64,000 bases of DNA, from assembly GCF_000332155.1 (NCBI RefSeq), contig NZ_KB235898.1:1029997-1093996 (forward strand), in the 5' to 3' direction. The stretch's first letter is position 1; each line of letters opens with the position of its first letter. Source of the DNA: Kamptonema formosum PCC 6407. Its GTDB lineage: Bacteria > Cyanobacteriota > Cyanobacteriia > Cyanobacteriales > Microcoleaceae. The notes under the pieces were generated by a model that made no database searches, was not told where the DNA came from, and worked only from the letters and a program-made list of their open reading frames with translations. A program made the translations under genes and the position numbers. This document shows positions 19,701 to 26,800 of this stretch, piece after piece.

Positions 19701-19786
19701 TCAAAAGGAGGTTTTTGAGGCGGATTAACTCGAACAGAGCCACTTTTCTTATGACCCAAGATTGTCATTGAGCTTATTTTCGACAT
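13781..19786 (-). CDS. Giant secreted adhesin-like protein (DUF4347, beta-helix, Ig-like, Gly-rich, RTX)
   Basis: A 2001-aa protein. Domains in order: DUF4347 (about 25-190, with AHGSLGTLHLG and LYSCEIG); a right-handed beta-helix region (about 190-540, repeated NNSTFSNN/NSTFSGN turns); an Ig-like region with three near-identical repeats (about 645-970, QTPTTATTNASSVVYQVDFSE); a Thr-Pro spacer (about 977-1038); a second beta-helix with a GGNGGSGGSGG stretch (about 1200-1295); a Ca-binding segment (FFDANGNGTQDTDEPSG); and GGxGxDxxx RTX repeats (about 1762-1930, GGEGNDSLHGGNGNDLVCGG). There is no Sec signal peptide. The C-terminal RTX array suggests type I secretion, whose genes are not here. 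The likely role is a surface or sheath protein for adhesion or motility (inference). It is the smaller of two such genes in the window. Confidence 0.9.
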   Translation of the reverse strand: MSKISSMTILGHKKSGSVRVNPPQKPPFELLIIDAAVKDYACLIDAIETGIYVTFINSNGDGVQQLTDILSKYNNLAALHIVAHGSLGTLHLGNTTLNLNNIDSYAPQLNSWRKALKKNADLCLYSCEIGKESNTFVSRLHQILGINIAASSQKVGNPELGGTWNLDVILGKIRTQFPFNRVKLAAYPGVLATFNVAAGDVTALKQAIADANATLADDIIELTSGTYTLTTVDNNISDGFSSTANGLPTPADLTVGGKLTINGNGAIIQRDTAAPAFRFFYVPSNTDLTLNNLTFNNGLADKRGGAIYVTSTLGNLTVNNSTFSNNQVTGNGGEGGGALFVYYSSTATINNSTFSGNSVQDSGGAIHNIGTLNVTNSTFTNNTADTDVTNSTSFDNGGAIFQNNGTATIKNTLVAGNFDLSTNIKNPDLSGGTWTDGGGNLIGDNTGVATPFPVGPLVGTAATPLDAKLGPLADNGGLSQTHVLLAGSPAIDAGNNANATALTTDQRGTGFARIVNTTVDIGAFEYKPVGEILSVSVPPAITFKAGANLDFIVNFSQPVTINKGTGSAYIPVTLNTGGTVNATSVGTGAASAFHIFRYNIAAGNADNDGVILGNALTLTGDATIKDGGGSSVGLILKNVGDTTGVNVDAVLPTVSSITRQNPLSATTTAASVVYQVNFSEAVKNLDVSDFTLTPTGTAKGNIASVSATTGTSVTVTVDGITGEGDLRLDTAATPTIQDNAGNNLTAAFTTGEIYTFDTTPPTITKIARQTPTTATTNASSVVYQVDFSEAVQGLDISDFALTPTGTAKGNIASVSTATGTSVTVTVNGITGDGDLRLDTAATPTIKDNTGNNFTAAFTTGESYTITPADTTPPTITKIARQTPTTATTNASSVVYQVDFSEGVQGLDISDFALTPTGTAKGTIASVSAATGTSVTVTVNGITGDGDLRLDTAATPTIQDNSGNNLTAAFNTGEIYTFQATTATPTPTPTPTATPTPTATPTPTATPTATPTPTATPTPTVTPTPTATPTATPTATPTPTLKIEGIQVNKDTDDGLGTTEGTLSWAIQKANTQEGADTISLLNNVRLNFGDSLLNFEDSLLRMVPLIDSDITFNGNGLTISGDNNNNGQVDEKDRPFFFVRSGNITFNDLNLKGGVANPGAGGAGMGGAMFIYGGNVTLNRVAFDSNQARGSDRTSAGSGGLGLTGVDGSDGSKVGNGGNGGSGGPGGFGSSGGNGGSGGSGGSKGGNGGNGGRGGRGGFGSSGGNGGSGGPAVTSSNGGNGGDGGHGGFGAGTQASAGMGGAIFVRSGTLNITNGSSFTNNVAAGGVGGDANKTTDDGQGFGGAIFTLTQAAIDAQKALKASEEGLPASNELPVVNINSDTTFAGNSASNAATKSQEVVGTDLNTDAIFKRTTPIATNAQTTTNTTQTIAVKGKGQDGPIVGGTVFFDANGNGTQDTDEPSGTTDAAGNFSLDVPGDFDTNGNGILDPEEGQYVIVGGTDAVTGEAFTGILRAVAGSTMVTPLTSVIAALVNGGMTPEAAQTSLKAAWRLPSNVDLGTFDPITAAQKGSSDGLAVLATQVAIQTSVTQITKAVQTIAPNLDVDSQTLGDIVIDAIAQTIQNGSLNLSDSNQIAILLNQYINQIDPTTLNDTVNLDTIAQFSEVIAATNNQILKAPNILELFKAQKVAQTSTLEDIVAAFNGTKSFSDLVSNNTKKALSSKANAAAINISAIPTPDNDILGLSQLELSVNNSHLGPIPASNPPHDVLLGDNDANTLNGAIGDDSILGKGSNDVLFGNQGKDVIYGYAGNDTIDAGKDNDFGRGGQNDDWISGGLGEDTLCGDAGNDTVLGELGDDILLGNKGDDVVSGNAGQDIVWGGEGNDSLHGGNGNDLVCGGIGNDTLLGDNGDDTLYGGDGDDSLTGGAGNDVFVLTPSQGAGVITDFMVGQDFLKLIDNLSFADLTITPGSGERVGDTIIRVTASNQLLVSLTGVSADSITADSIL
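15890..16180 (-). repeat. Gly/Ser-rich coding repeat (GGNGG/GGSGG)
   Basis: Inside the giant gene, about 290 bp of near-tandem GGTGGCAATGGTGGC-type units encode glycine-asparagine-serine repeats. The complementary strand gives an apparent proline-rich open frame, which is an artefact of the repeat. Such segments are prone to slippage and length variation. Confidence 0.8.
16671..16855 (-). repeat. Thr-Pro coding microsatellite
   Basis: ACTCCAAC/AGCAACTCC units encode a (T/A)PTPTAT spacer between the Ig-like block and the second beta-helix of the giant protein. The other giant gene has a matching Thr-Pro spacer at about 25465-25680, in both cases just before the C-terminal half. Confidence 0.85.
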
Positions 19787-20184
19787 AGCTTATCTTCATC
19801 CCTGCCATATTTTGTGGAAATTTTATCTCTCTTCATTATAATTCTTTATTTTTTAAGGTCAATACTTCGGACACTTTATTAATGGGCAAGGGTAGAATGC
19901 GGGTTTTGGGTTCCAAGTTCGCCGCGTAGGCGTAGCCAGCCGAAGGCATCGCCAAGGGTAGAATAAAGGTTTCAGCCAGTTCTCTAAAAACTGTCCGGAC
20001 TATTGTAAGGTTCTCCTGAAAAATATTAAGTTTAATTTCAACGCTCGATTTCCTCTGCTGCCGCAATCAGAACTACCGGGATAGTGGTCTTACAAATGTC
20101 TAATTAAGTGGCTATAATTCCCGCAAAATTACCGGGTTATTGTTCGGATTTTAACAAAAAAAATAACCAGATTTTCACGATTCT
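19787..20184. other. Intergenic region between the giant gene and the DUF202 pseudogene
   Basis: No credible gene was found. It includes a GCGTAGGCGTAGCCAGCCG...GGCATCGCC interspersed repeat at about 19923-19952 that creates a spurious 76-codon minus-strand frame. The rest is AT-rich and would hold the promoters of both divergent genes; no confident -35/-10 pair was assigned. Confidence 0.6.
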
Positions 20185-20730
20185 TTGTTGACTTTAAAGC
20201 TGACGAAAATAGATACAGAGAAGGCAAAATTACAAAATCCCTCGCGGGTGCGAGATCATTTAGCGAACGAGCGCACCTATTTAGCTTGGATGCGAACCGC
20301 GATCGCACTCATGGGTTTTGGCGTTGCGATCGTCCGTCTCCGCATCTTATACCAATTCTCTAAATTAATGCTACAGTCTTGGGGCGGGTTTATTAATGTT
20401 ATTTTTGGGTGGCAAATTTGATCGCGAACCCGCCCCTACCCCAAACTGTAGCAAACTTTTAGAGAAGTGGTATTACAACCGCCTCTGATAGCGCGTCCTG
20501 GCATTGGCTGGATGTTAGGGGTAGTATTTTCTTTAGTTGGTTTAGTGACTGTTTTACTTTCAACTAACCACTACTTTAACGTCCGCCGAGACATTGATGA
20601 GGATACTTATGAACCAGCAGAAGGTTGGGTAATGCTCTTCAGTTTTGCAGTGATGCTTTTAGGAGCTGGAGTTGTCTATTTTGTATTCTCAGCTCCCTTT
20701 GTTACCTCTATTCCTGTTGTCACTGAATGA
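20185..20730 (+). pseudogene. DUF202 (YidH-like) membrane protein interrupted by a MITE
   Basis: The 5' part encodes the family hallmark (RVRDHLANERTYLAWMRTAIALMGFGVAIVRLRIL). The 3' part continues exactly where expected (QPPLIARPGIGWMLG, then two more membrane segments and VRRDIDEDTYEPAEGWV). Between them lies a 123-bp inverted-repeat element flanked by TTA. Removing the element and one TTA rejoins ...RLRIL-QPPL... in frame. The element keeps the frame (126 bp in all) but brings a TGA stop, so only a 78-residue fragment would normally be made. No ATG is present at the 5' end: TTG codons at 20185 or 20188 are the only candidates. Function of DUF202 proteins is unknown. Read-through or restart at the GTG at 20467 cannot be excluded. 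Confidence 0.9.
20350..20472. mobile_element. 123-bp MITE in the DUF202 gene, TTA target duplication
   Basis: The ends are imperfect inverted repeats (TACCAATTCTCTAAA / TTTAGAGAAGTGGTA, extending to GCTACAG / CTGTAGC). An internal pair GGGGCGGGTT / AACCCGCCCC makes a long hairpin. It is flanked on both sides by TTA. There is no coding capacity. The target TTA and TACCA...TGGTA ends resemble non-autonomous IS5-type (TNA target) elements; the parent transposase is not in the window, so the family is inference. Confidence 0.88.
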
Positions 20731-20737
20731 TTTTCAG

Positions 20738-22216
20738 TTAATATCTTAAATCCTCATTCAAACGAACTTGCACAATCTGACCTGGTTGAATAGTAGCAGG
20801 TTGGGGAGCAGTGGCGTAAGTTGTTGCAGCACCCGCAGCAGCACCCGCAAGTAAACCAATACCAGTAAAACCACTAAGTACAAATAATGCTACTCCTCCA
20901 ATCCCGGAATTACGCAGAAAACTCCTTTGTGAGGGTTTGCGATCGCCACTACCAAATCGATCCGATCGCGCATCTAGAGGAATGCTACGACCATTAAGAT
21001 ACATCGCTTGAGCAATAAAGCGCGTACCTTCGCTATTGCTTTCAAAGCGTCCGATTATTGGGGTATTTGGTGGTACGATCGTATTGCCATAGCTATCAAG
21101 AATCCCTCCTTGTAATAGCAAAACTTCCTGTCTTGAGGGTTTGGGATCTAGCGCTAAAGGCTCTACACCAGGATAAAGCAAGCTGAGTCTAGTTCCTGCT
21201 GGTAGCAAGATATTGGGCGCGTATGCAGTTGGCGCGATCGCATTTGGTAAGGGATAAACTGAAGGTGGGACAAAATTATCATAATTGCTAGCAGGTAAAG
21301 GAGCGATCGGCTGTCTGGGAAGCTCTTCATTCCAATTTAATGGTCTTGCTGGGGTCGCATAACCCGGAATTGTCACCGATGGAACCGATCGCGGCGGCGT
21401 ATAGGTGGGTGTATAACTAGGAGGTAAAGCGGCTTGTTGTCTTGTTTGGTTAACTGGAAAAGTAGCGATCGGTACTGTCAGCGGTTGGATCGGCGGATTT
21501 GGAGTTTCTAGTATCGCAGGATTAGGATTAGGTAGATTTTGGGGCGATCGCGCCAACGATGCAGTTTGAGTGCTACTTTGAGGTCTAGCAGTAGTAGAAT
21601 TAGCCAGAGGTCTAGTGTTAGTGTTACTAGGCGGCGACGTAGGCGGTGGCGGAGTAGTTAAGCCGCGTTGCATTGGCCCTGCTGTAGCCCCCGTCATTGA
21701 ATTTCCTTGACTTAACAGATTATTCGTCCCTGAAAACAAAGGACGCAATACCCAACGATTCTCTAAACCTATGCGTTGTAACTGTACTTGTTCTGGAGTT
21801 AACACCACTCCCGGAGCAAAATCAATCACAATTCTCGCCATCCCCGGCTGAAATTGGCTCAGGCTGACAGAACGCACCGTACCTTCTGGGTACAATTGGG
21901 TAGTATCAGTTCCCACCTCCGTATCCGGCAAATCAACAACTATCCGCGTCGGTTGGTCTAAAAGAGAAAACTTAGGCGTTATTCCCTCTGGCAGCATGAC
22001 TTCTAGCTGATTTGTCCCCGGATCGAACAACCAATTTGTCAGCAATGCAGCAGCAGCTTGTCGTTGTCCTATTGGTAAGGTGACAACTACGGCGGCGACT
22101 GTCAGACTCAGGTTAAGCGACTGGCAAGCAAGCAGCGTGGCTGTGGCCTTGCGGAGAGTCTGGCTGTGTAAACTTGGCAAAAATCCCTGTACTGATTTTT
22201 TGTGTTGCATGGCCAT
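20738..22216 (-). CDS. AMIN-domain cell-envelope protein
   Basis: Start taken at the ATG giving MAMQHKKSVQGF (492 aa); a TTG 13 codons upstream is less likely. A basic, then hydrophobic N-terminus (about residues 25-60) acts as signal or anchor. An AMIN domain follows (about 60-160, LLTNWLFDPGTNQLEVMLP and RIVVDLPDTEV), then a 170-residue Pro/Thr/Gln-rich linker, a beta-rich domain (LPAGTRLSLLYPGVEPL...), and a C-terminal hydrophobic glycine/alanine segment (GFTGIGLLAGAAAGAATTYA). AMIN domains bind peptidoglycan or place periplasmic proteins in the envelope. The protein probably sits in the periplasm, but its enzymatic role, if any, is unknown. It is convergent with the DUF202 pseudogene. Confidence 0.83.
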   Translation of the reverse strand: MAMQHKKSVQGFLPSLHSQTLRKATATLLACQSLNLSLTVAAVVVTLPIGQRQAAAALLTNWLFDPGTNQLEVMLPEGITPKFSLLDQPTRIVVDLPDTEVGTDTTQLYPEGTVRSVSLSQFQPGMARIVIDFAPGVVLTPEQVQLQRIGLENRWVLRPLFSGTNNLLSQGNSMTGATAGPMQRGLTTPPPPTSPPSNTNTRPLANSTTARPQSSTQTASLARSPQNLPNPNPAILETPNPPIQPLTVPIATFPVNQTRQQAALPPSYTPTYTPPRSVPSVTIPGYATPARPLNWNEELPRQPIAPLPASNYDNFVPPSVYPLPNAIAPTAYAPNILLPAGTRLSLLYPGVEPLALDPKPSRQEVLLLQGGILDSYGNTIVPPNTPIIGRFESNSEGTRFIAQAMYLNGRSIPLDARSDRFGSGDRKPSQRSFLRNSGIGGVALFVLSGFTGIGLLAGAAAGAATTYATAPQPATIQPGQIVQVRLNEDLRY

Positions 22217-22378
22217 CAAAGAGAAAGTTGCGATTAAAGCTAGGCTTGAGAACAATTAAAATTAAAAATTAAAATTGATTTTTGATTATAGGGGTGAATT
22301 ATTTGGATCATTCTACATTATAATTTACTCTGTTGCAGGTTCTATTCATAAACGATCGCAAAATCTTGCTCTAGTTTA

Positions 22379-23503
22379 ATGAAAATCAGTCTAAGACAAC
22401 CGACTGGTCGCTCACGTATTTGGATATACATTGAGTCCAGTGATGTTTGTACCAGTATCTATACGTCGGTTGTTTTCGATCCTTACGACAACCTTTACAT
22501 TTGGTTGGGTCAAATTCGCGACTCCCAATTGCCAGCATCAATGGTAATTGATAAGGAAGGTTATGGGGTAGAATTGATAGCCGAGAAAGCAAGCAATGAG
22601 ACGATCCTGTTCAGAGTTGACCCGTGGCTGTGCAGAGATAACACCGCAACATTCCTCGCTACTACAGTTACACCTTATGAATTACTCACAGCTTTTCATG
22701 ACGGAATTGCTGAATTTCTTAAGGAGGAATATCGTCCATCAGACTGGTCAAACATTGATAATCTAAACAACATCAATTGGGGCGCATTACTCAAGTCGCC
22801 AACTCTTCCCGGTCAGAATTGGGAGAAACGTTTGTTAATGAGCAGGTTGGGAGCCTATGACGGAAAAATAGGAAATGGAGAAGACTTATGGGAGCAACTA
22901 ACACTTGAACAACAATGGTTGATTGTCTTACGAGACTTACTATACAGAATTGCAATCCTAGCTAGTAAAAGGCAAACGCCTGAGATACAAGCACTTGTAA
23001 ATCTTTACGTAACCCTACCTGTAGATATTGCATTAGGTGAAATTGATTCAGATTGGTATCAAGGACGCGGAGTTGCGTTAAATAAAGAGTATGGATTAGA
23101 TCGCGATCGACGCTATAGCCAACAAGAAAGAGAATGTCACTATATTCTCAAAATGACTAGGCTTAAAATGCTTAGAGTTGGGCAAATTGTTGATGGAACT
23201 GTGCGAGGTATTAAAACGTATGGGCTTTTCGTAGATATTGGAGGTTATCATGCCTTACTACATATTTCCGCAATTTCTCAAATGCCTGTCGAGCAATTAG
23301 ATCGGATTTTTAAGCATGGCGATTGGATCAGGGCGATGATTGTGTGGATGGATATTGAAAAAGGTCGAGTTTCACTCTCAACCAGCGATTTAGAGGTTGA
23401 ACCAGGTGATATGTTAAAGCACCCCTGGAAAGTCTATGAGACAGCAGAAGAAATGGCAGACAGATATTATCAGAACGTTTTGTCAAAGCAGGCGATCGAT
23501 TAG
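22379..23503 (+). CDS. S1 RNA-binding domain protein with uncharacterised N-terminal region
   Basis: 374 aa. Residues about 265-340 are an S1 (OB-fold) domain: LRVGQIVDGTVRGIKTYGLF, VDIGGYHALLHISAIS and GDWIRAMIVWMDIEKGRVSLS, with the aromatic and His positions of RNA-binding S1 domains. The first 250 residues contain beta-rich and helical parts that I do not recognise. S1 domains bind single-stranded RNA and occur in ribosomal S1, RNases and stress proteins; related stand-alone cyanobacterial proteins exist, but a precise role is not visible. It stands alone, divergent from the AMIN gene with about 160 AT-rich bp between the starts, including a TATAAT at 22319-22324 without a well-placed -35 box. 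Confidence 0.75.
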   Translation: MKISLRQPTGRSRIWIYIESSDVCTSIYTSVVFDPYDNLYIWLGQIRDSQLPASMVIDKEGYGVELIAEKASNETILFRVDPWLCRDNTATFLATTVTPYELLTAFHDGIAEFLKEEYRPSDWSNIDNLNNINWGALLKSPTLPGQNWEKRLLMSRLGAYDGKIGNGEDLWEQLTLEQQWLIVLRDLLYRIAILASKRQTPEIQALVNLYVTLPVDIALGEIDSDWYQGRGVALNKEYGLDRDRRYSQQERECHYILKMTRLKMLRVGQIVDGTVRGIKTYGLFVDIGGYHALLHISAISQMPVEQLDRIFKHGDWIRAMIVWMDIEKGRVSLSTSDLEVEPGDMLKHPWKVYETAEEMADRYYQNVLSKQAID

Positions 23504-23706
23504 AAAGGAGATAGGCTGTCTATGGAGTTACAGAAAAAGTTTTTGCCAAAGTCGCCGACACAATAAAGTTTACTTTTGAGGACTGGCTGAGATATGTTTG
23601 CATTAACCGCGCGGGCAGTTGTGCTTAGTTTAGGTAAAGGGCGCGCTCGCGTTATTTAGATTTTCAGTTGTAGCTGATGTTCTATATTGAGCGATCGCAC
23701 CCTTTA

Positions 23707-23845
23707 TACCAAATCCGGGTTTACTACCCCCTTTATTGTCATTGCGAGCGAAGCGAAGCAATCGCAAGGTCTCTGCGATTGCTTCGCTTCGCTCGCAATG
23801 ACGACAGAATTACTAATAAAGGGGATGATTAACCCGGATTTGGTA
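23707..23845. mobile_element. 139-bp MITE with TTA target duplication, containing a REP-like hairpin
   Basis: Terminal inverted repeats TACCAAATCCGGGTT / AACCCGGATTTGGTA continue as CCCCTTTAT / ATAAAGGGG. TTA flanks both ends. The terminal TACCA...TGGTA and the TTA target match the element in the DUF202 gene, so both probably belong to one mobilisation family. The interior is a 65-bp perfect hairpin of the GTCATTGCGAGCGAAGCG type. The right end is only 6 bp from the stop codon of the giant gene. A half copy of the left end occurs near 34053. Confidence 0.85.
23738..23802. repeat. Perfect 29-bp inverted repeat (REP-like hairpin, copy B)
   Basis: The arms GTCATTGCGAGCGAAGCGAA... and their complement are perfect around a 7-nt loop. 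This is the interior of the MITE above and matches copy C at 54601. The plus-strand translation is a well-known type of spurious peptide and should not be annotated. Confidence 0.9.
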
Positions 23846-23851
23846 TTACTT

Positions 23852-26800
23852 CTAAACCAGCACAAAATCCAAAGTAGAAATCACACCATTAGCGCCCAAC
23901 AGATTTGCCAAGACTTGACCATTACTTGCGACTTGGAACACAGTCCCGCCCAGAGTAGGAGTAATTTGTAATTGGTCAAAGGAAAGACCCCCGGCAAGTC
24001 CAAACTTATCCAAACCAACCTCAAAATTAAGTACAGTATCCACACCGCTATTAGGACTCAAAACAAAAACATCATTTCCTATTCCCCCAATTAAAGTATC
24101 TTCCCCGGAGTCGCCCACAAGCCAGTCATCTCCTGTGCCGCCAGATAAAATGTCATTATCTTTACCTCCCGCAAGTGAATCATTTCCGTCATCACCATTA
24201 AGATTATCTTCCCCTTCATTGCCATAGATCAGATCGTCTCCCTCGCCGCCATTAATACAATCACGTTGGCCAGATCCACCGACAGCAACAGATACACCTT
24301 TATTGTCTCCGTAGATAGTATCATTGCCCTCATCGCCGCAGAGTAGATCGTTACCGTTATCGCCTAACATCAAATCATTGCCGCTACCGCCACGAAGACC
24401 ATCATTTTCCTTGCCACCTCGAAGGGTATCATTCCCTTCCTCACCAATAATAGTGTCGTCTCCTTCTTGACCATTTATTAAGTCATTACCGATGCCACCA
24501 AATAGCACATCGCGTCCCTCTGGATCGGTTTTAAAGAAGTCGTTAAGGCCGCCGTAAATGGTATCGTTACCGCTGTCACCCACAATCGTATCCGAGTTCA
24601 ATTCACCCCAGATCAGATCGTCGCCTTTGCCACCGTAAACGAGATCGTTCTCTTTGCCAGCATGGATGGTATCGTTACCGTCACCACCACCGATGATATC
24701 GTCGCCGCGATCGCCAAAAATCAAATCTTCCTGACCAACAGGCGCAACCTCGCCATTACTACCGCGATCGCCCAAAATCGTATCATTGCCTTCGCCACCA
24801 TAAAGGGTATCGGAGTCAAGCTGCCCAAATATCCAGTCATTACCTTTGCCACCGTAGGCAATATCCTTGCCTTCACCGCCAATTACGGTGTCATCACCCT
24901 CATTACCGTTGAGGTAGTCATTACCGCTACCGCCAAAAAGTAAGTCAGGATTTAAGTCGGAAACAGATAGATCGTTAACACCACCAAAGATAGTGTCATC
25001 ACCACTGTCACCGATCAGGATATCGGAGTTGAGATCGCCCCAGATCAGGTCATTATTTTTCCCGCCGTGAACGAGATCGTTTTCCTTACCAGCGTAAATG
25101 GTATCGTTACCGTCACCGCCGCCAATGATATCGTTCTCCTCTTCTCCAAAGATTAAATCTTCTTCTCCAGCGCCATCTCCAGGATTTGCGCTACCGCTAT
25201 CGCCGATCAGGATATCTGCACCGCGATCGCCATGTATGGTATCAGCGCCGCGATCGCCAAATAACCAGTTATCTCCACTGTTACCAGTCAACAAGTCATT
25301 TCCCCGATCGCCGCTGATGATTTCAATCCCACCAGCGAACAATCGATCGGGCTGAAATTCGACTTTTGGCACTATCTGCGGTGCGGTAAATGTAAACTCA
25401 GGTTTTTCGGGAATTGGAGTGCAACCACAACTCGTGTCCGGTTCCTCTACTGGGGCGAAAGGCTGAGTAGGTATTGGTGTTGCTGTGGGTATGGGTGTTG
25501 CTGTGGGTATGGGTGTTGCCGTTGGTTCGAGTGTTGCCGTTGGTGTAGGTGTTGCCGTTGGTATGGGTGTTGCCGTGGGCGTAGGCGTAGGAGTTCCCGT
25601 AGGCGTAGGCGTAGGAGTTCCCGTTGGCGTAGGCGTAGGAGTACCTGTAGGCGTAGGTGTGGGCGTGGGTGTTGGTGCAATTGGCCCCAACACAGTCGAT
25701 ACGCTAGCAGCCGCAGGACTAACTGCACCAAGGTTATCGGTAGCGCTGTAAGTAAAACTAGCCCCTGTAAAGTTGCCCGTAGATTTGAAGAATAACTGAC
25801 TAATTTGAGCGGGTGTGAGCACTTGGCCCGGAGTGATGAGGACACCACCGTTAGCGGGATCTCCCAGATATAACAAGCCTTGTTCAGCGGGCGGTAGAGT
25901 GTTGATTGTGAAGGATGCGATCGCGCCATCAGGGTCACTTCCCCCTAATCCTGTCAGGTTAACGGTGCTTCCTGGGGGCAAACTGACATTACTATTGTTC
26001 GTTAATGGCGGAAGGTTGACACCAGCTTGGATTGAGACATTGCCTGTAGCAGGGCTAACTGCACCAAGGTTATCGGTAGCGCTGTAAGTAAAACTAGCCC
26101 CTGTAAAGTTGCCCGTAGACTGGAAGAATAACTGGCTAATTTGAGCGGGTGTCAGCACTTGGCCGGGAGTAATGGCGACACCACCGTTAGCAGGATCTCC
26201 TAAATACAATATGCCTTGTGCCGCTGGAGGCAAGGTGTTAATTGTGTAAGATGCGATCGCGCCATCAGTGTCGCTTCCCCCTAGTCCTGGAATCTGGACA
26301 GTGCTCCCTGGTGGCAAACTGGCATTAGAATTATTTGCCACTGGAGGCAGGTTAGGAGTAGGCGGGATAAGGGATACAGCAGCGGGAGCAGGGGTAGTAA
26401 GACCGAGGTTATCGGTAGCACTGTAACTGAAACTAGCTCCTGTAAAGCTGCCTGTAGATTGGAAGAATAACTGACTAATTTGAGCGGGTGTCAGCACTTG
26501 GCCCGGAGTGACGAGAACACCACCGTTAGCAGGATCTCCTAAGTACAACAAGCCTTGTTCTGCCGGGGGCAAAGTGTTAATCGTATAGGATGCGATCGCG
26601 CCATCGGGGTCTGTTGCTCCTAGTCCTGAAAGCTGGACAGCACTCCCTGGTGTGGCGACGTTATTGGCATTAGTCGCAAGAGGGGGAAGGTTTGGCGCTG
26701 CGATCGCGTTGACAGTAGCAGCAGCGAGGCTGACAGCACCGCTGTTATCGGTGGCGCTATAAGTGAAGCCTGCACCTGTAAAGCTACCTGTAGATTGGAA

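Noticed and set aside
23515-23628. Short open stretch (AVYGVTEKVFAKVADTIKFT...) after the S1 gene, possibly a gene remnant
   Set aside because: Protein-like composition but no start codon, only 37 codons and no recognisable family. It cannot be supported as a feature.
23687-23971. A plus-strand open frame including a peptide of the type VIASEAKQS...CFASLAMT
   Set aside because: It is the translation of the REP-like hairpin inside the MITE, followed by the antisense of the giant gene. Such peptides are a common annotation artefact.
24050-25340. Regularly spaced repeats that might suggest a CRISPR array
   Set aside because: Spacing and sequence follow the nine-residue RTX code (GGxGxDxxx) in one open frame. 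No constant direct repeat with unique spacers was seen here or elsewhere in the window.
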